Below are positions 1 through 6,230 of a stretch of DNA of 6,235 nt, one piece after another (position 1 is the stretch's first letter; each line of letters begins with the position of its first letter). Both the position numbers and the translations under genes were made by a program. The stretch is taken from positions 1 through 6,235 of the forward strand of contig JAFECV010000140.1 of the NCBI GenBank assembly GCA_018241985.1. Reading direction: 5' to 3'. The notes under the pieces are model-generated. The model did not search any database. It saw only the letters and a program-made list of their open reading frames with translations, and was not told the origin of the DNA. This DNA comes from Pseudomonadota bacterium. GTDB taxonomy: Bacteria > Pseudomonadota > Gammaproteobacteria > Burkholderiales > Burkholderiaceae_C.

Positions 1-1429
1 TGTCGGGCGCGTTGCCCAGGTGTTCGGTGAGCACGCGTTCGAAATCGGCGGCCGATGCGAAGTCGAGCGCCGCGTCCATGCGCACGGCGTAGACGCGCGG
101 CGCGAGCGGCGGCAGCTGCCAGCGGGCGCGCTCGCGCAGGCTTCCGTCCGGGTGCAGGCCGACCTCGACGATGCGCGGATGCAGCCGCTGGTACAGGAAG
201 TGCGAGAGGCTCATCAGCATCCCGGCGATCACGCCCCAGTACAGGTTGGGCGCGCTCAGCACGGTCACCGCGAACGTCACGGCGGCGATCGCCGCCTCCA
301 CGCGTGAGATGCGCCACACGCGGGCGAACGCCGAAGGCTTGAGCAGGCCGTAGGTCGCGGCGACCACCACCGCACCCAGCACCGACTGCGGCACCTGATG
401 CAGCACCGGCGTGAGGAACAGCAGCGCGAGCAGCACCACGGCGACCGAGACGATCGTCGCCCAGCCGGTCTTCGCGCCGGCGTAGAGGTTCAGCGCCGAG
501 CGCGAGAACGACGAACTGGTGGGGAAGGCCCCGCACAGGCCGGACGCGATCTTGGCCAGGCCCTGGCCGATCAGGTCCTGGTCCTGGTTCCAGCGCTTGC
601 CGCCGCGCTGGCTGTCGACCTTCGCGCTCGATGCGGTCTCGAGGAAACTCACCAGCGTGATCACCAGCACCGGAACGACGAGTTCGCCGAACGTGGCCCA
701 CGGCAGCGCGGACGGAACGTGCAGCGCAGGCAGGCCGGCCGCGAGCGCGCCGACGACGCGGCCGCCGCCGGCCTCGAAGCCGACGAGCGCGCTCAAGCCC
801 GCCGCGGCGAGCACCACCAGCACCACCGCCGGAAAGCGCGGCGCGAACCGGCGCGCGATCACCAGCGCCGCGAGGGCGGCAATGCCGAACGCCGCGGCAA
901 GCGCATGCAGGTCGGGGTGCGCGATCATCCGGCTCCAGCCGCTGCGGAAGCCGAACAGCGCCGGGATCTGCGAGGCCAGGATCAGGATCGCCGCCGCCTG
1001 CGTGAACCCCATCAGCACCGGCGAGCTGACCACGTTCAGCAGCCAGCCGAAGCGCACCATGCCGAGCACCACCTGCGTCAGGCCGGACAGCAGCGCGAGC
1101 CAGACCGCGAGGTCGACCCAATGGGCGCTGCCCGGCGACGCAAGATCGACCAGCGACGACGACACCAGCAGGCAGGAGAGGGCGGTCGGCCCGACCGAGA
1201 GCCGGACCGACGAGCTCCACAGCACCGCGACCAGCGCCGGCAGCATCGACGCGTAGATGCCGGTCACCAGCGGCATGCCGGCAAGGCCCGCGTAGGCGAC
1301 GCCCTGCGGGATCACCATCAGCCCGACGGTGATGCCGGCCCACAGCTCGCCGGTGAGCGTGTGCCGGTCCGGCCGCGGCCAGTCGAGAAAGGGGAACCAG
1401 CGGGCCAGCCGCACGCTTCGGGTGTTCAT
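1..1429 (-). CDS. SulP-family anion permease with STAS domain (3' end outside window)
   Basis: Inner-membrane secondary transporter of the SulP (SLC26-like) family, which moves sulfate, bicarbonate or other anions; the substrate cannot be told from this sequence. I translated 476 codons from the ATG at 1429-1427 with no stop before the left edge, so the gene is truncated by the window. The SulP signature sits near the N-terminus (residues 36-60, GLMVIPQGVAYAGLAG and following), then SVGPTALS at 78-85. Many hydrophobic segments follow to about residue 412. The second conserved block has E264 and a GAFPTSSSFSRSALN stretch at 300-314. After residue 444 a STAS domain begins (PRVYAVRMDAALDFASAADF), and its remainder lies outside. 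No good Shine-Dalgarno precedes this ATG. An in-frame ATG at 1474-1472 would add 15 residues, but these use codons rare in GC-rich genes (ATA, TTA), so I prefer 1429. The sulfatase lies upstream on the same strand, separated by a 148-base spacer with a repeat. The family assignment is firm; a role in sulfate handling is inferred from the neighbour. Confidence 0.93.
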   Translation of the reverse strand, partial: MNTRSVRLARWFPFLDWPRPDRHTLTGELWAGITVGLMVIPQGVAYAGLAGMPLVTGIYASMLPALVAVLWSSSVRLSVGPTALSCLLVSSSLVDLASPGSAHWVDLAVWLALLSGLTQVVLGMVRFGWLLNVVSSPVLMGFTQAAAILILASQIPALFGFRSGWSRMIAHPDLHALAAAFGIAALAALVIARRFAPRFPAVVLVVLAAAGLSALVGFEAGGGRVVGALAAGLPALHVPSALPWATFGELVVPVLVITLVSFLETASSAKVDSQRGGKRWNQDQDLIGQGLAKIASGLCGAFPTSSSFSRSALNLYAGAKTGWATIVSVAVVLLALLFLTPVLHQVPQSVLGAVVVAATYGLLKPSAFARVWRISRVEAAIAAVTFAVTVLSAPNLYWGVIAGMLMSLSHFLYQRLHPRIVEVGLHPDGSLRERARWQLPPLAPRVYAVRMDAALDFASAADFERVLTEHLGNAPD

Positions 1430-1442
1430 GGGCGCCGATGCT

Positions 1443-1480
1443 AACCGTATCGACGGCCGGCAAGAGCCGTTCATACGGTT
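1443..1480 (-). other. Small inverted repeat in the SulP leader
   Basis: AACCGTAT at 1443-1450 is exactly complementary to ATACGGTT at 1473-1480, and an inner pair ACGGC (1453-1457) / GCCGT (1466-1470) lies within the loop. In the SulP mRNA this could form a hairpin just ahead of the start codon at 1429. The right half of the outer stem is the end of the larger palindromic element, so the two structures would compete for the same bases. The left half, AACCGTA, equals the terminal seven bases of that element's other end, so it could be a remnant of a second copy. An eight-base match may also be chance. No function is shown. Confidence 0.4.
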
Positions 1481-1577
1481 TTGCCTTCGGGCGCAGAACA
1501 AGGCGGGGCGCCGCAGACAGTGCTCGACGCACGGCAAGGCGCCCCAACGCAGTTATGCGCTCGAAGGCAAAACCGTA
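1474..1577. repeat. 104-base palindromic MITE-like repeat element
   Basis: The two ends are perfect 16-base inverted repeats, TACGGTTTTGCCTTCG at 1474-1489 and its complement at 1562-1577. After one mismatch the pairing resumes with GCGCA (1491-1495 with 1556-1560), then an imperfect stretch, then GGGGCGCC (1505-1512) with GGCGCCCC (1538-1545). The 25-base tip contains GTGC (1520-1523) and GCAC (1529-1532), which form a further small stem. TCA flanks the element on both sides (1471-1473 and 1578-1580), consistent with a three-base target duplication, though three bases can match by chance. The element encodes no protein of its own. As RNA it would fold into a long hairpin immediately after the sulfatase stop codon, which may protect mRNA ends or uncouple SulP expression. 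No T-run follows, so it is not a classical terminator. It resembles dispersed intergenic palindromes of betaproteobacteria; copy number cannot be judged from one window. Confidence 0.75.
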
Positions 1578-2894
1578 TCAGCGCTGCGGCATGTCCTTGG
1601 ACGAATAGCCGAGGCTCACCGTCGCGTCCGGCGGGATGGGCGGCATCGTGGCGTTCCATGCGAGCCAGGCGGCGCGCATCGATTCCAGCCGCTGCGGCTC
1701 GAGCCGAGCGCGGTTCGCGCGCTCGCGCTCGTCCTGCGGGATGTCGAACAGGTATTCGTTGCCGTCGACCATCAGGTACTTCCAGTCGCCGTCGCGCAGC
1801 GCGCGCTGGCCGCGGTGGTTCATTCGCCAATGCAGCGGCCGCGCGAAGCTGTGGCTCGCGTCGCGCAGCACCGGCAGCAGCGACACGCCGTCGAGCGGAT
1901 AGTCAGGATGCGCGGCGACACCGGCCGCGGCCAGCATCGTCGCCGACCAGTCCATCGTCATGCAAAGCTGCCGGCTCACCCCGCCGGGCTTGATCTGCGT
2001 CGGCCAGTGCGCGATCCACGGCACGCGGATGCCGCCTTCGGTCAGGTCCATCTTGCCGCCGACCAGCGGCCAGTTGTCGGAAAAGCGCTCGCCGCCGTTG
2101 TCGCTGGTGAACACGACCAGCGTGTTCTCGATCTGGCCGGTGCGCGCGAGCGCGTCCATCAGCCAGCCTATGCCTTCGTCCATGTGGTGGATCATGCGGC
2201 GGTACACGTGGATGTTGCCGCTGGCGAGGTCGAACAGGTTGTCGCGGATCGCCGGCGCCTTCGCCGCGTCGTCACGCGTCTCCCAGGGCCAGTGCGGCGC
2301 GGTGTAGTGCAGGCTGAGGAAGAACGGCGCGGGCTGCCCGGCCATGCGCTCGACGTAGTCGACCGCGCGGCGCGACAGCAGATCGGTCAGGTAGCCTTCC
2401 TGCGGTTGGCGCTCGTCGCCGATCCACAGATCGTGCTGGCCGCTGGAGTCGCAATGGGTGAAGTAGTCCACGCCGCCGGCCAGCGGGCCGAAGCTTTCCT
2501 CGTAGCCCGACTTCAGCGGCCCGAATTCAGGCGGGAAGCCCAGATGCCATTTGCCGACGAGCGCGGTGCGGTAACCGGCATCCCGCAGCAGCGAGGGCAG
2601 CGTCGGGTGCTCGGGCGGCAGGCCCAGCGTCTTGCTGCCGCGGCTCTTGCTGTTGATCGGCTCCTCGGCCGCGCCGCGCAGCCGGTACTGGTAGCGCGCG
2701 GTCATCAATCCGAAGCGGGTCGGCGAGCACACCGGCGAGTTCGCATAGCCCTGCGTGAACAGCAGGCCCTGCGCGGCCAGCGCATCGAGCACCGGCGACA
2801 CCGGGCCGAAGGGTTCGCTGCGCCCGCCGTAGCAACCGAGGTCGGCGTAGCCCAGATCGTCGGCGACGATGAAGATGAGGTTGGGGCGCTTCAT
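1578..2894 (-). CDS. Cys-type sulfatase (arylsulfatase-like), predicted cytosolic
   Basis: A 438-residue type I sulfatase of the alkaline-phosphatase superfamily, hydrolysing a sulfate ester to alcohol plus sulfate. The metal-binding pair D12-D13 lies in the N-terminal IVADDLGYADLG motif. The catalytic nucleophile is C56 in CSPTR (56-60), the C-x-P-x-R signature in which cysteine is oxidised to formylglycine. The usual following L/M-T-G is M-T-A here. Further active-site motifs are GKWHLG (K115, H117), TAPHWP (H201), SDNGG (D265, N266) and GGKMDLTEGGIRVPW (K281). The length is near the short end for the family and the domain looks complete. The start ATG lies directly before the first strand of the fold, with no signal peptide, so the enzyme should act in the cytosol on an imported substrate. 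It needs a formylglycine-generating enzyme or anaerobic sulfatase-maturating enzyme, neither of which is in this window. It follows tctC by 22 bases, suggesting co-transcription. Its TGA stop abuts the palindromic repeat. The natural substrate is unknown; arylsulfatase is a family name only. Confidence 0.95.
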   Translation of the reverse strand: MKRPNLIFIVADDLGYADLGCYGGRSEPFGPVSPVLDALAAQGLLFTQGYANSPVCSPTRFGLMTARYQYRLRGAAEEPINSKSRGSKTLGLPPEHPTLPSLLRDAGYRTALVGKWHLGFPPEFGPLKSGYEESFGPLAGGVDYFTHCDSSGQHDLWIGDERQPQEGYLTDLLSRRAVDYVERMAGQPAPFFLSLHYTAPHWPWETRDDAAKAPAIRDNLFDLASGNIHVYRRMIHHMDEGIGWLMDALARTGQIENTLVVFTSDNGGERFSDNWPLVGGKMDLTEGGIRVPWIAHWPTQIKPGGVSRQLCMTMDWSATMLAAAGVAAHPDYPLDGVSLLPVLRDASHSFARPLHWRMNHRGQRALRDGDWKYLMVDGNEYLFDIPQDERERANRARLEPQRLESMRAAWLAWNATMPPIPPDATVSLGYSSKDMPQR

Positions 2895-2916
2895 GACGGA
2901 TATCCGTGGGCCCTGG

Positions 2917-3915
2917 TCATTCGACCTTCATGCCGGTGGCCTGGATGATGCGGCCGTAGCGTTCGAAGTCTTCGCTTAAGGTCCGGGCTGCATCGGCGCC
3001 GGTTGCACCGTTTGGCCGGGTGTCGAGCAGGTGCATGCGCTGTTGCACCTCGGGCCGCTTCATTGCATCGGTGATGGCACTTGCCAGCGTTTGCACCGCC
3101 GCGTCGGGCGTCGCGGCCGGCACCATCGCGACGAACAGCACTTCCTGCTGCAGCTTTCGGTAGCCTGCCTCGGCGACGGTCGGCACGGTCGGCGCGAGCC
3201 CGGAGCGCTGCGCGCCGGTGACGGCGAGCGCGGTGATCCGGCCGTCCTTCACGTACGGAATCATTCCGCCCGTGGCCAGGATGCCGCCATCGACCTCGCC
3301 CGAGACGATCGCGGCGACCGCCGGGGCGTTGCCCTTGTACGGAATCGGGTTGAGCTTCGTCTTCGCCGTCTGGTCGAGCTCGGCCAGCACGAGATGGCCC
3401 GGGCTGCCGATGCCGCCGGTACAGATGTTGAGCGGTCGGGTTCTTGCCGCCTCGACCAGTTCCGCCATCGTCCTGATGCCGGTCTTCGGGTTCACGCCGA
3501 TCAGCAGGCCGGAACTGCCGAGGATCATCACCGGCTTCATGTCGCCCGGCTTGAACGGCATCTTCCGGTACAAGTGCGGATTGACGGTGAACGGGCCGTC
3601 GATGCCGAACAGCACCGTGTAGCCGTCGGGTCGGCTCTTGGCGACATAGTCCGCGGCCAGGTTGCGGGCCGCGCCGGGCTTGTTCTCGACGATGAAGTGT
3701 TGCGCTAGCGTCGTGTCCAGCACCGAGCCGATCAACCGGGCCAGGATGTCCAGCGGACTGCCGGGCGGAGCGCCGGTCACGATCGTGACCGGCCGGCTCG
3801 GATAGGCGTCTTTCGCATCGATCGGCGCCGCGCGCGCGTCGAGCGCCCAGAGCAGGGCGGTGCCGCCCGATACGGCAAGCATCTGGCGGCGGGTGGAGGC
3901 AATTCGGAACAACAT
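2917..3915 (-). CDS. TctC (Bug) family tripartite tricarboxylate transporter solute-binding protein
   Basis: A 332-residue periplasmic binding protein of the TctC/Bug family, which captures carboxylates and other small organic anions for TTT transporters or for sensing. The N-terminus carries a Tat-like signal: STRRQML (residues 7-13), a hydrophobic run to about 25, and a likely cleavage site near ARA-AP (28-31). Mature-protein hallmarks are YPSRPVTIVTGAPPGSPLDILAR (38-60), then VENKPGA and a PDGYTVLFG stretch. I chose the ATG at 3915 because it places the signal peptide at the start; a longer in-frame reading begins inside the upstream gene and adds a polar, arginine-rich stretch unlike this family. 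No clear Shine-Dalgarno is visible. The gene starts 19 bases after moeB and ends 22 bases before the sulfatase. No TctA or TctB membrane subunits are present, as is common for the many orphan Bug proteins of Burkholderiales. The ligand is unknown; a sulfated organic anion would fit the neighbour but is speculation. Confidence 0.93.
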   Translation of the reverse strand: MLFRIASTRRQMLAVSGGTALLWALDARAAPIDAKDAYPSRPVTIVTGAPPGSPLDILARLIGSVLDTTLAQHFIVENKPGAARNLAADYVAKSRPDGYTVLFGIDGPFTVNPHLYRKMPFKPGDMKPVMILGSSGLLIGVNPKTGIRTMAELVEAARTRPLNICTGGIGSPGHLVLAELDQTAKTKLNPIPYKGNAPAVAAIVSGEVDGGILATGGMIPYVKDGRITALAVTGAQRSGLAPTVPTVAEAGYRKLQQEVLFVAMVPAATPDAAVQTLASAITDAMKRPEVQQRMHLLDTRPNGATGADAARTLSEDFERYGRIIQATGMKVE

Positions 3916-3934
3916 GGTGTGAATGGGTTGGATG

Positions 3935-4702
3935 TCAGACAGATTCGCCTGCCGGCGTGCCGCTGCAGACCTTGCAGGCCGGATCGCGCGCAACGCGCAT
4001 CTCGCTCCAGCTCATCGTGCGCGCATCGAGCAGCAGCAGCCGGCCGGCGAGCGAGCGGCCGGTGCCGGCCAGCAGTTTCAGTGCCTCGCAGGCCTGCATC
4101 GCGCCGATCACGCCGACCAGCGGCGCGAACACACCCATCGTCGCGCATTGCGTTTCCTCGAGCTCTTCGTCCGGCGGAAACACGCAGGCGTAGCACGGAG
4201 AATCGGCGTCGCGCGGGTCGTACACCGCGACCTGGCCGTCGAAGCGGATCGCAGCCCCCGACACCAGCGGCTTGCGGTGCGCGACGCAGGCCGCGTTGAT
4301 CGCATGGCGGGTGGCGAAGTTGTCGCTGCAGTCGAGCACGATGTCGGCCCGGCCCACCCATTCATCGAGCAGGGCCGCGTCGGCGCGCTGCGCGACCGTG
4401 GTGACCGAGACGTCGGGGTTGAGCGCGGCGATCGCAGCGCGCGCCGACTCGACCTTGGCCACCCCGATGCGCGCGGTGACGTGCGCGATCTGCCGCTGCA
4501 GGTTGGTGAGGTCGACCGTGTCGCCGTCGATCAGCGTGATGCGGCCGACGCCGGCCGAGCCCAGGTACAGCGCCGCCGGCGAGCCCAGGCCGCCGGCGCC
4601 AATGACGAGCGCGTGCGCCGCGAGCAGACGCTGCAGGCCCTCGATCCCGATCTCGTCGAGCAGGATGTGGCGCGAATAGCGCAGCAGCTGCTCGTCGGTC
4701 AA
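3935..4702 (-). CDS. moeB: MoeB/ThiF/HesA-type sulfur-carrier adenylyltransferase
   Basis: A 255-residue E1-like enzyme that uses ATP to adenylate the C-terminal Gly-Gly of a small sulfur carrier: MoaD in molybdopterin synthesis, or ThiS in thiamine synthesis. Seen in sequence: the N-terminal helix LTDEQLLRYSRHILL, the nucleotide-binding GAGGLG at 35-40, D59 and D61 in LIDGDTVD, NLQRQ at 67-71, K83, and the catalytic D127 in DCSDN. A zinc site is formed by C170 and C173 (CYAC) with C243 and C246 (CKVC). A cysteine at 186 before the MGV motif matches a conserved position. There is no rhodanese domain. The start is a TTG at 4702-4700; no ATG occurs in frame until residue 189, and the family N-terminus begins exactly here. 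The TTG overlaps the ctpA stop as TTGA, with AAGG just upstream, implying translational coupling. MoeB and ThiF are hard to separate on sequence alone; the symbol rests on the common ctpA–moeB arrangement in Burkholderiales. Confidence 0.9.
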   Translation of the reverse strand: MTDEQLLRYSRHILLDEIGIEGLQRLLAAHALVIGAGGLGSPAALYLGSAGVGRITLIDGDTVDLTNLQRQIAHVTARIGVAKVESARAAIAALNPDVSVTTVAQRADAALLDEWVGRADIVLDCSDNFATRHAINAACVAHRKPLVSGAAIRFDGQVAVYDPRDADSPCYACVFPPDEELEETQCATMGVFAPLVGVIGAMQACEALKLLAGTGRSLAGRLLLLDARTMSWSEMRVARDPACKVCSGTPAGESV

Positions 4703-4710
4703 TTGCCCTT
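4699..4710 (-). promoter_or_regulatory. Overlapping stop/start (TTGA) and ribosome binding site for moeB
   Basis: On the minus strand the sequence reads AAGGGCAATTGACC. The TTG start of moeB (4702-4700) shares bases with the TGA stop of ctpA (4701-4699), and AAGG precedes the TTG by four bases within the end of ctpA. Such an overlap normally means that ribosomes finishing ctpA re-initiate on moeB. The purine-rich site supports the non-ATG start, since there is no alternative in-frame ATG near the family N-terminus. Confidence 0.7.
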
Positions 4711-6198
4711 CTTCTCCGCCTTGGGCGCGCCCGGCTTGCTGGCGGCGGGCTTGGCGCTGCTCGCCTCGGCCTTCTGCGTGCCGCGCTCGGCCGCGGCCTT
4801 GCTGACCACCACCGGCTGCCCCTTGAGCAGGTTCAGCGCCTGGATCAGCGGGAAGTCCTTGTCGCTGCCGTATTCGGGAATCTTGGGCTCCGGATTCTTC
4901 TTGTCGAGCATTTCCAGCTCGAGTTCCTTGCGCGCCTGCTCGCGTGCCTGCTCGCGCGCCGCGTCCTTCGCGTCCGGCCCCTTGCCGTTCGTCAGGTGGT
5001 GCTCCAGATCGACCTCGCGCGTCGTCAGCTCGTTGAACACGTTGCCCTTCGCGGTCTCGTCGACCGGCACGTCGGGCACGATGCCCGTCGCCTGGATCGA
5101 GCGGCCGCTCGGCGTGTAATAGCGCGCGGTCGTCAGCTTCAACGCGGTGTCGGGCCCGAGCGGGCGCACGGTCTGCACCGAACCCTTGCCGAAGGTGCGG
5201 CTGCCCATGACCGTCGCGCGCTTGTAGTCCTGCAGCGCGCCCGACACGATCTCGCTGGCCGAGGCTGTCCCGGCGTTCACCAGCACCACCATCGGCACCG
5301 TCTTCAGCGCGGCCGGCAGGCTGCGCAACGGGTCCGGATCGCCGGGCCGCTGGTAGTACTGCGGCGACGCCTTGTAGGTGAAATTGCTCTCGGGCAACTG
5401 GCCCTTGGTCGACACCACGGTAACGTCCGGCGGCAGGAACGAGGCCGAGACCGCGACCGCCGCGTCGAGCAGGCCGCCGGGGTCGTTGCGCAGGTCGAGC
5501 ACCAGCCCCTTGATCGTCGGATCCTTCTTGTAGATCTCGTCCACCTTGCGCACGAAGTCGTCCACCGTGCGCTCCTGGAACTGCGAGATGCGCACCCAGG
5601 CGTAGCCGGGCTCGATCACCTTGCCGCGCACCGATTGCGTGACGATCTCTTCGCGCGTCAGCGTCACGCTGAAGGTGCGGTTCTCGTCCTTGCGGAAGAT
5701 CGCGAGCGTCACCTTGGTGTCGGGCTTGCCGCGCATCTTCTTGACCGCGTCGTTCAGCGTCATGCCCTTCACCGCGGCGTCGTCGATCTTCGTGATCAGG
5801 TCGCCGCTCTTGAGCCCGGCGCGGAACGCCGGCGAGCCTTCGATCGGCGAGACGACCTTGACCAGCCCGTCCTCCATCGTGATCTCGATGCCGACGCCGA
5901 CGAACTTGCCGGTCGTGCCCTCGCGGAATTCGGCATAGGTCTTCTTGTCGAAGTACTGCGAGTGCGGGTCCAGCCCCGACACCATGCCGCCGATCGCGTC
6001 CGAGATCAGCTTCTTCTCGTCGACCGGATCGACGTAGTCGGTCTTGATCATGCCGAACACCGACGCGAGCTGCTGCAGTTCGTCGAGCGGCAGCGGCGCG
6101 AGCGCGCTGCGCGCGATCGTCTGCAGCGATACCGTGGTCAGCGCGCCGGTCAGGGCCCCGACCGCGATCCAGCCGGCAATCTTCAGTTTGTGACGCAT
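4699..6198 (-). CDS. ctpA: S41 family carboxy-terminal processing protease
   Basis: A 499-residue periplasmic serine protease that cleaves proteins near their C-termini and takes part in envelope protein quality control and peptidoglycan-related processing. Residues 7-34 form a hydrophobic signal or anchor segment. A helical region follows (SVFGMIKTDYVDPVDEKKL, 46-64, and the GLDPHSQYFD motif near 75-84). A PDZ domain occupies roughly 95-180, and the S41 protease core about 185-380. The catalytic dyad is inferred as S313 in GTASASEI (310-317) and K338 in FGKGSVQ, with Q342 assisting; the 25- and 4-residue spacing matches the known Ser-Lys-Gln arrangement of CtpB/Tsp. The tail beyond 405 is charged, with AREQ repeated (414-421), and ends in a Lys/Ala/Pro-rich stretch. 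I chose the ATG at 6198 because MRHKLK then leads into the signal; a GTG at 6210 adds only four residues. No clear Shine-Dalgarno is seen. The gene is the first of the run and is coupled to moeB. Confidence 0.95.
   Translation of the reverse strand: MRHKLKIAGWIAVGALTGALTTVSLQTIARSALAPLPLDELQQLASVFGMIKTDYVDPVDEKKLISDAIGGMVSGLDPHSQYFDKKTYAEFREGTTGKFVGVGIEITMEDGLVKVVSPIEGSPAFRAGLKSGDLITKIDDAAVKGMTLNDAVKKMRGKPDTKVTLAIFRKDENRTFSVTLTREEIVTQSVRGKVIEPGYAWVRISQFQERTVDDFVRKVDEIYKKDPTIKGLVLDLRNDPGGLLDAAVAVSASFLPPDVTVVSTKGQLPESNFTYKASPQYYQRPGDPDPLRSLPAALKTVPMVVLVNAGTASASEIVSGALQDYKRATVMGSRTFGKGSVQTVRPLGPDTALKLTTARYYTPSGRSIQATGIVPDVPVDETAKGNVFNELTTREVDLEHHLTNGKGPDAKDAAREQAREQARKELELEMLDKKNPEPKIPEYGSDKDFPLIQALNLLKGQPVVVSKAAAERGTQKAEASSAKPAASKPGAPKAEKKGN
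4931..4960 (-). repeat. Short 12-base tandem repeat within ctpA
   Basis: Two and a half near-identical 12-base units (4931-4942, 4943-4954, 4955-4960; one difference between the first two) encode the repeated Ala-Arg-Glu-Gln in the charged helical tail of the protease, about residues 413-423. Because the unit is a multiple of three, slippage would change tail length without breaking the frame. It lies outside the catalytic core. Confidence 0.7.
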
Positions 6199-6224
6199 AG
6201 AAAGGAGCACAGGTTGGCGATCCC

Positions 6225-6230
6225 AATATA
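6225..6230 (-). promoter_or_regulatory. Possible sigma-70 -10 box upstream of ctpA
   Basis: TATATT on the minus strand matches five of six bases of the TATAAT consensus and lies in one of the few AT-rich spots of the window. It is about 26 bases ahead of the ctpA ATG, which would give a 5' leader of roughly 20 bases. The expected -35 position lies beyond the right edge and cannot be inspected. In related bacteria ctpA may also be read from an upstream gene, so this is only a candidate. Confidence 0.35.

Noticed and set aside
398..1444. Plus-strand open frames opposite the SulP gene (348 and 245 codons)
   Set aside because: Their composition is that of antisense shadows, and the minus strand encodes an unbroken SulP permease over the same bases.
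1474..1577. The palindrome as an intrinsic terminator for the sulfatase transcript
   Set aside because: The hairpin is far longer than usual, its ends are not followed by a run of T on either strand, and its perfect terminal repeats and flanking TCA fit a mobile repeat better. An effect on transcript ends is still possible.
1471..1830. Minus-strand 119-codon frame ending in the repeat
   Set aside because: It overlaps the sulfatase C-terminus in another frame and runs through the palindromic element; its tail is simply translated repeat sequence.
1329..2948. Long open frame of 539 codons on the plus strand opposite the sulfatase
   Set aside because: It lies wholly antisense to a sulfatase with all catalytic motifs, is rich in Arg, Ala, His and Gln as expected for the complement of a GC-rich gene, reads through the palindromic repeat, and shows no recognisable domain.
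3923..5119. Plus-strand 398-codon frame opposite moeB and the end of ctpA
   Set aside because: It is antisense to two well-recognised genes, with an Arg/Ala-rich N-terminal part and no family motif.
3935..6226. A single 763-codon minus-strand reading frame suggesting a fusion with MoeB
   Set aside because: Its first two thirds are an out-of-frame, low-complexity reading of ctpA; only the part from 4702 onward is protein-like. The fusion is an artefact of GC-rich sequence lacking stops.
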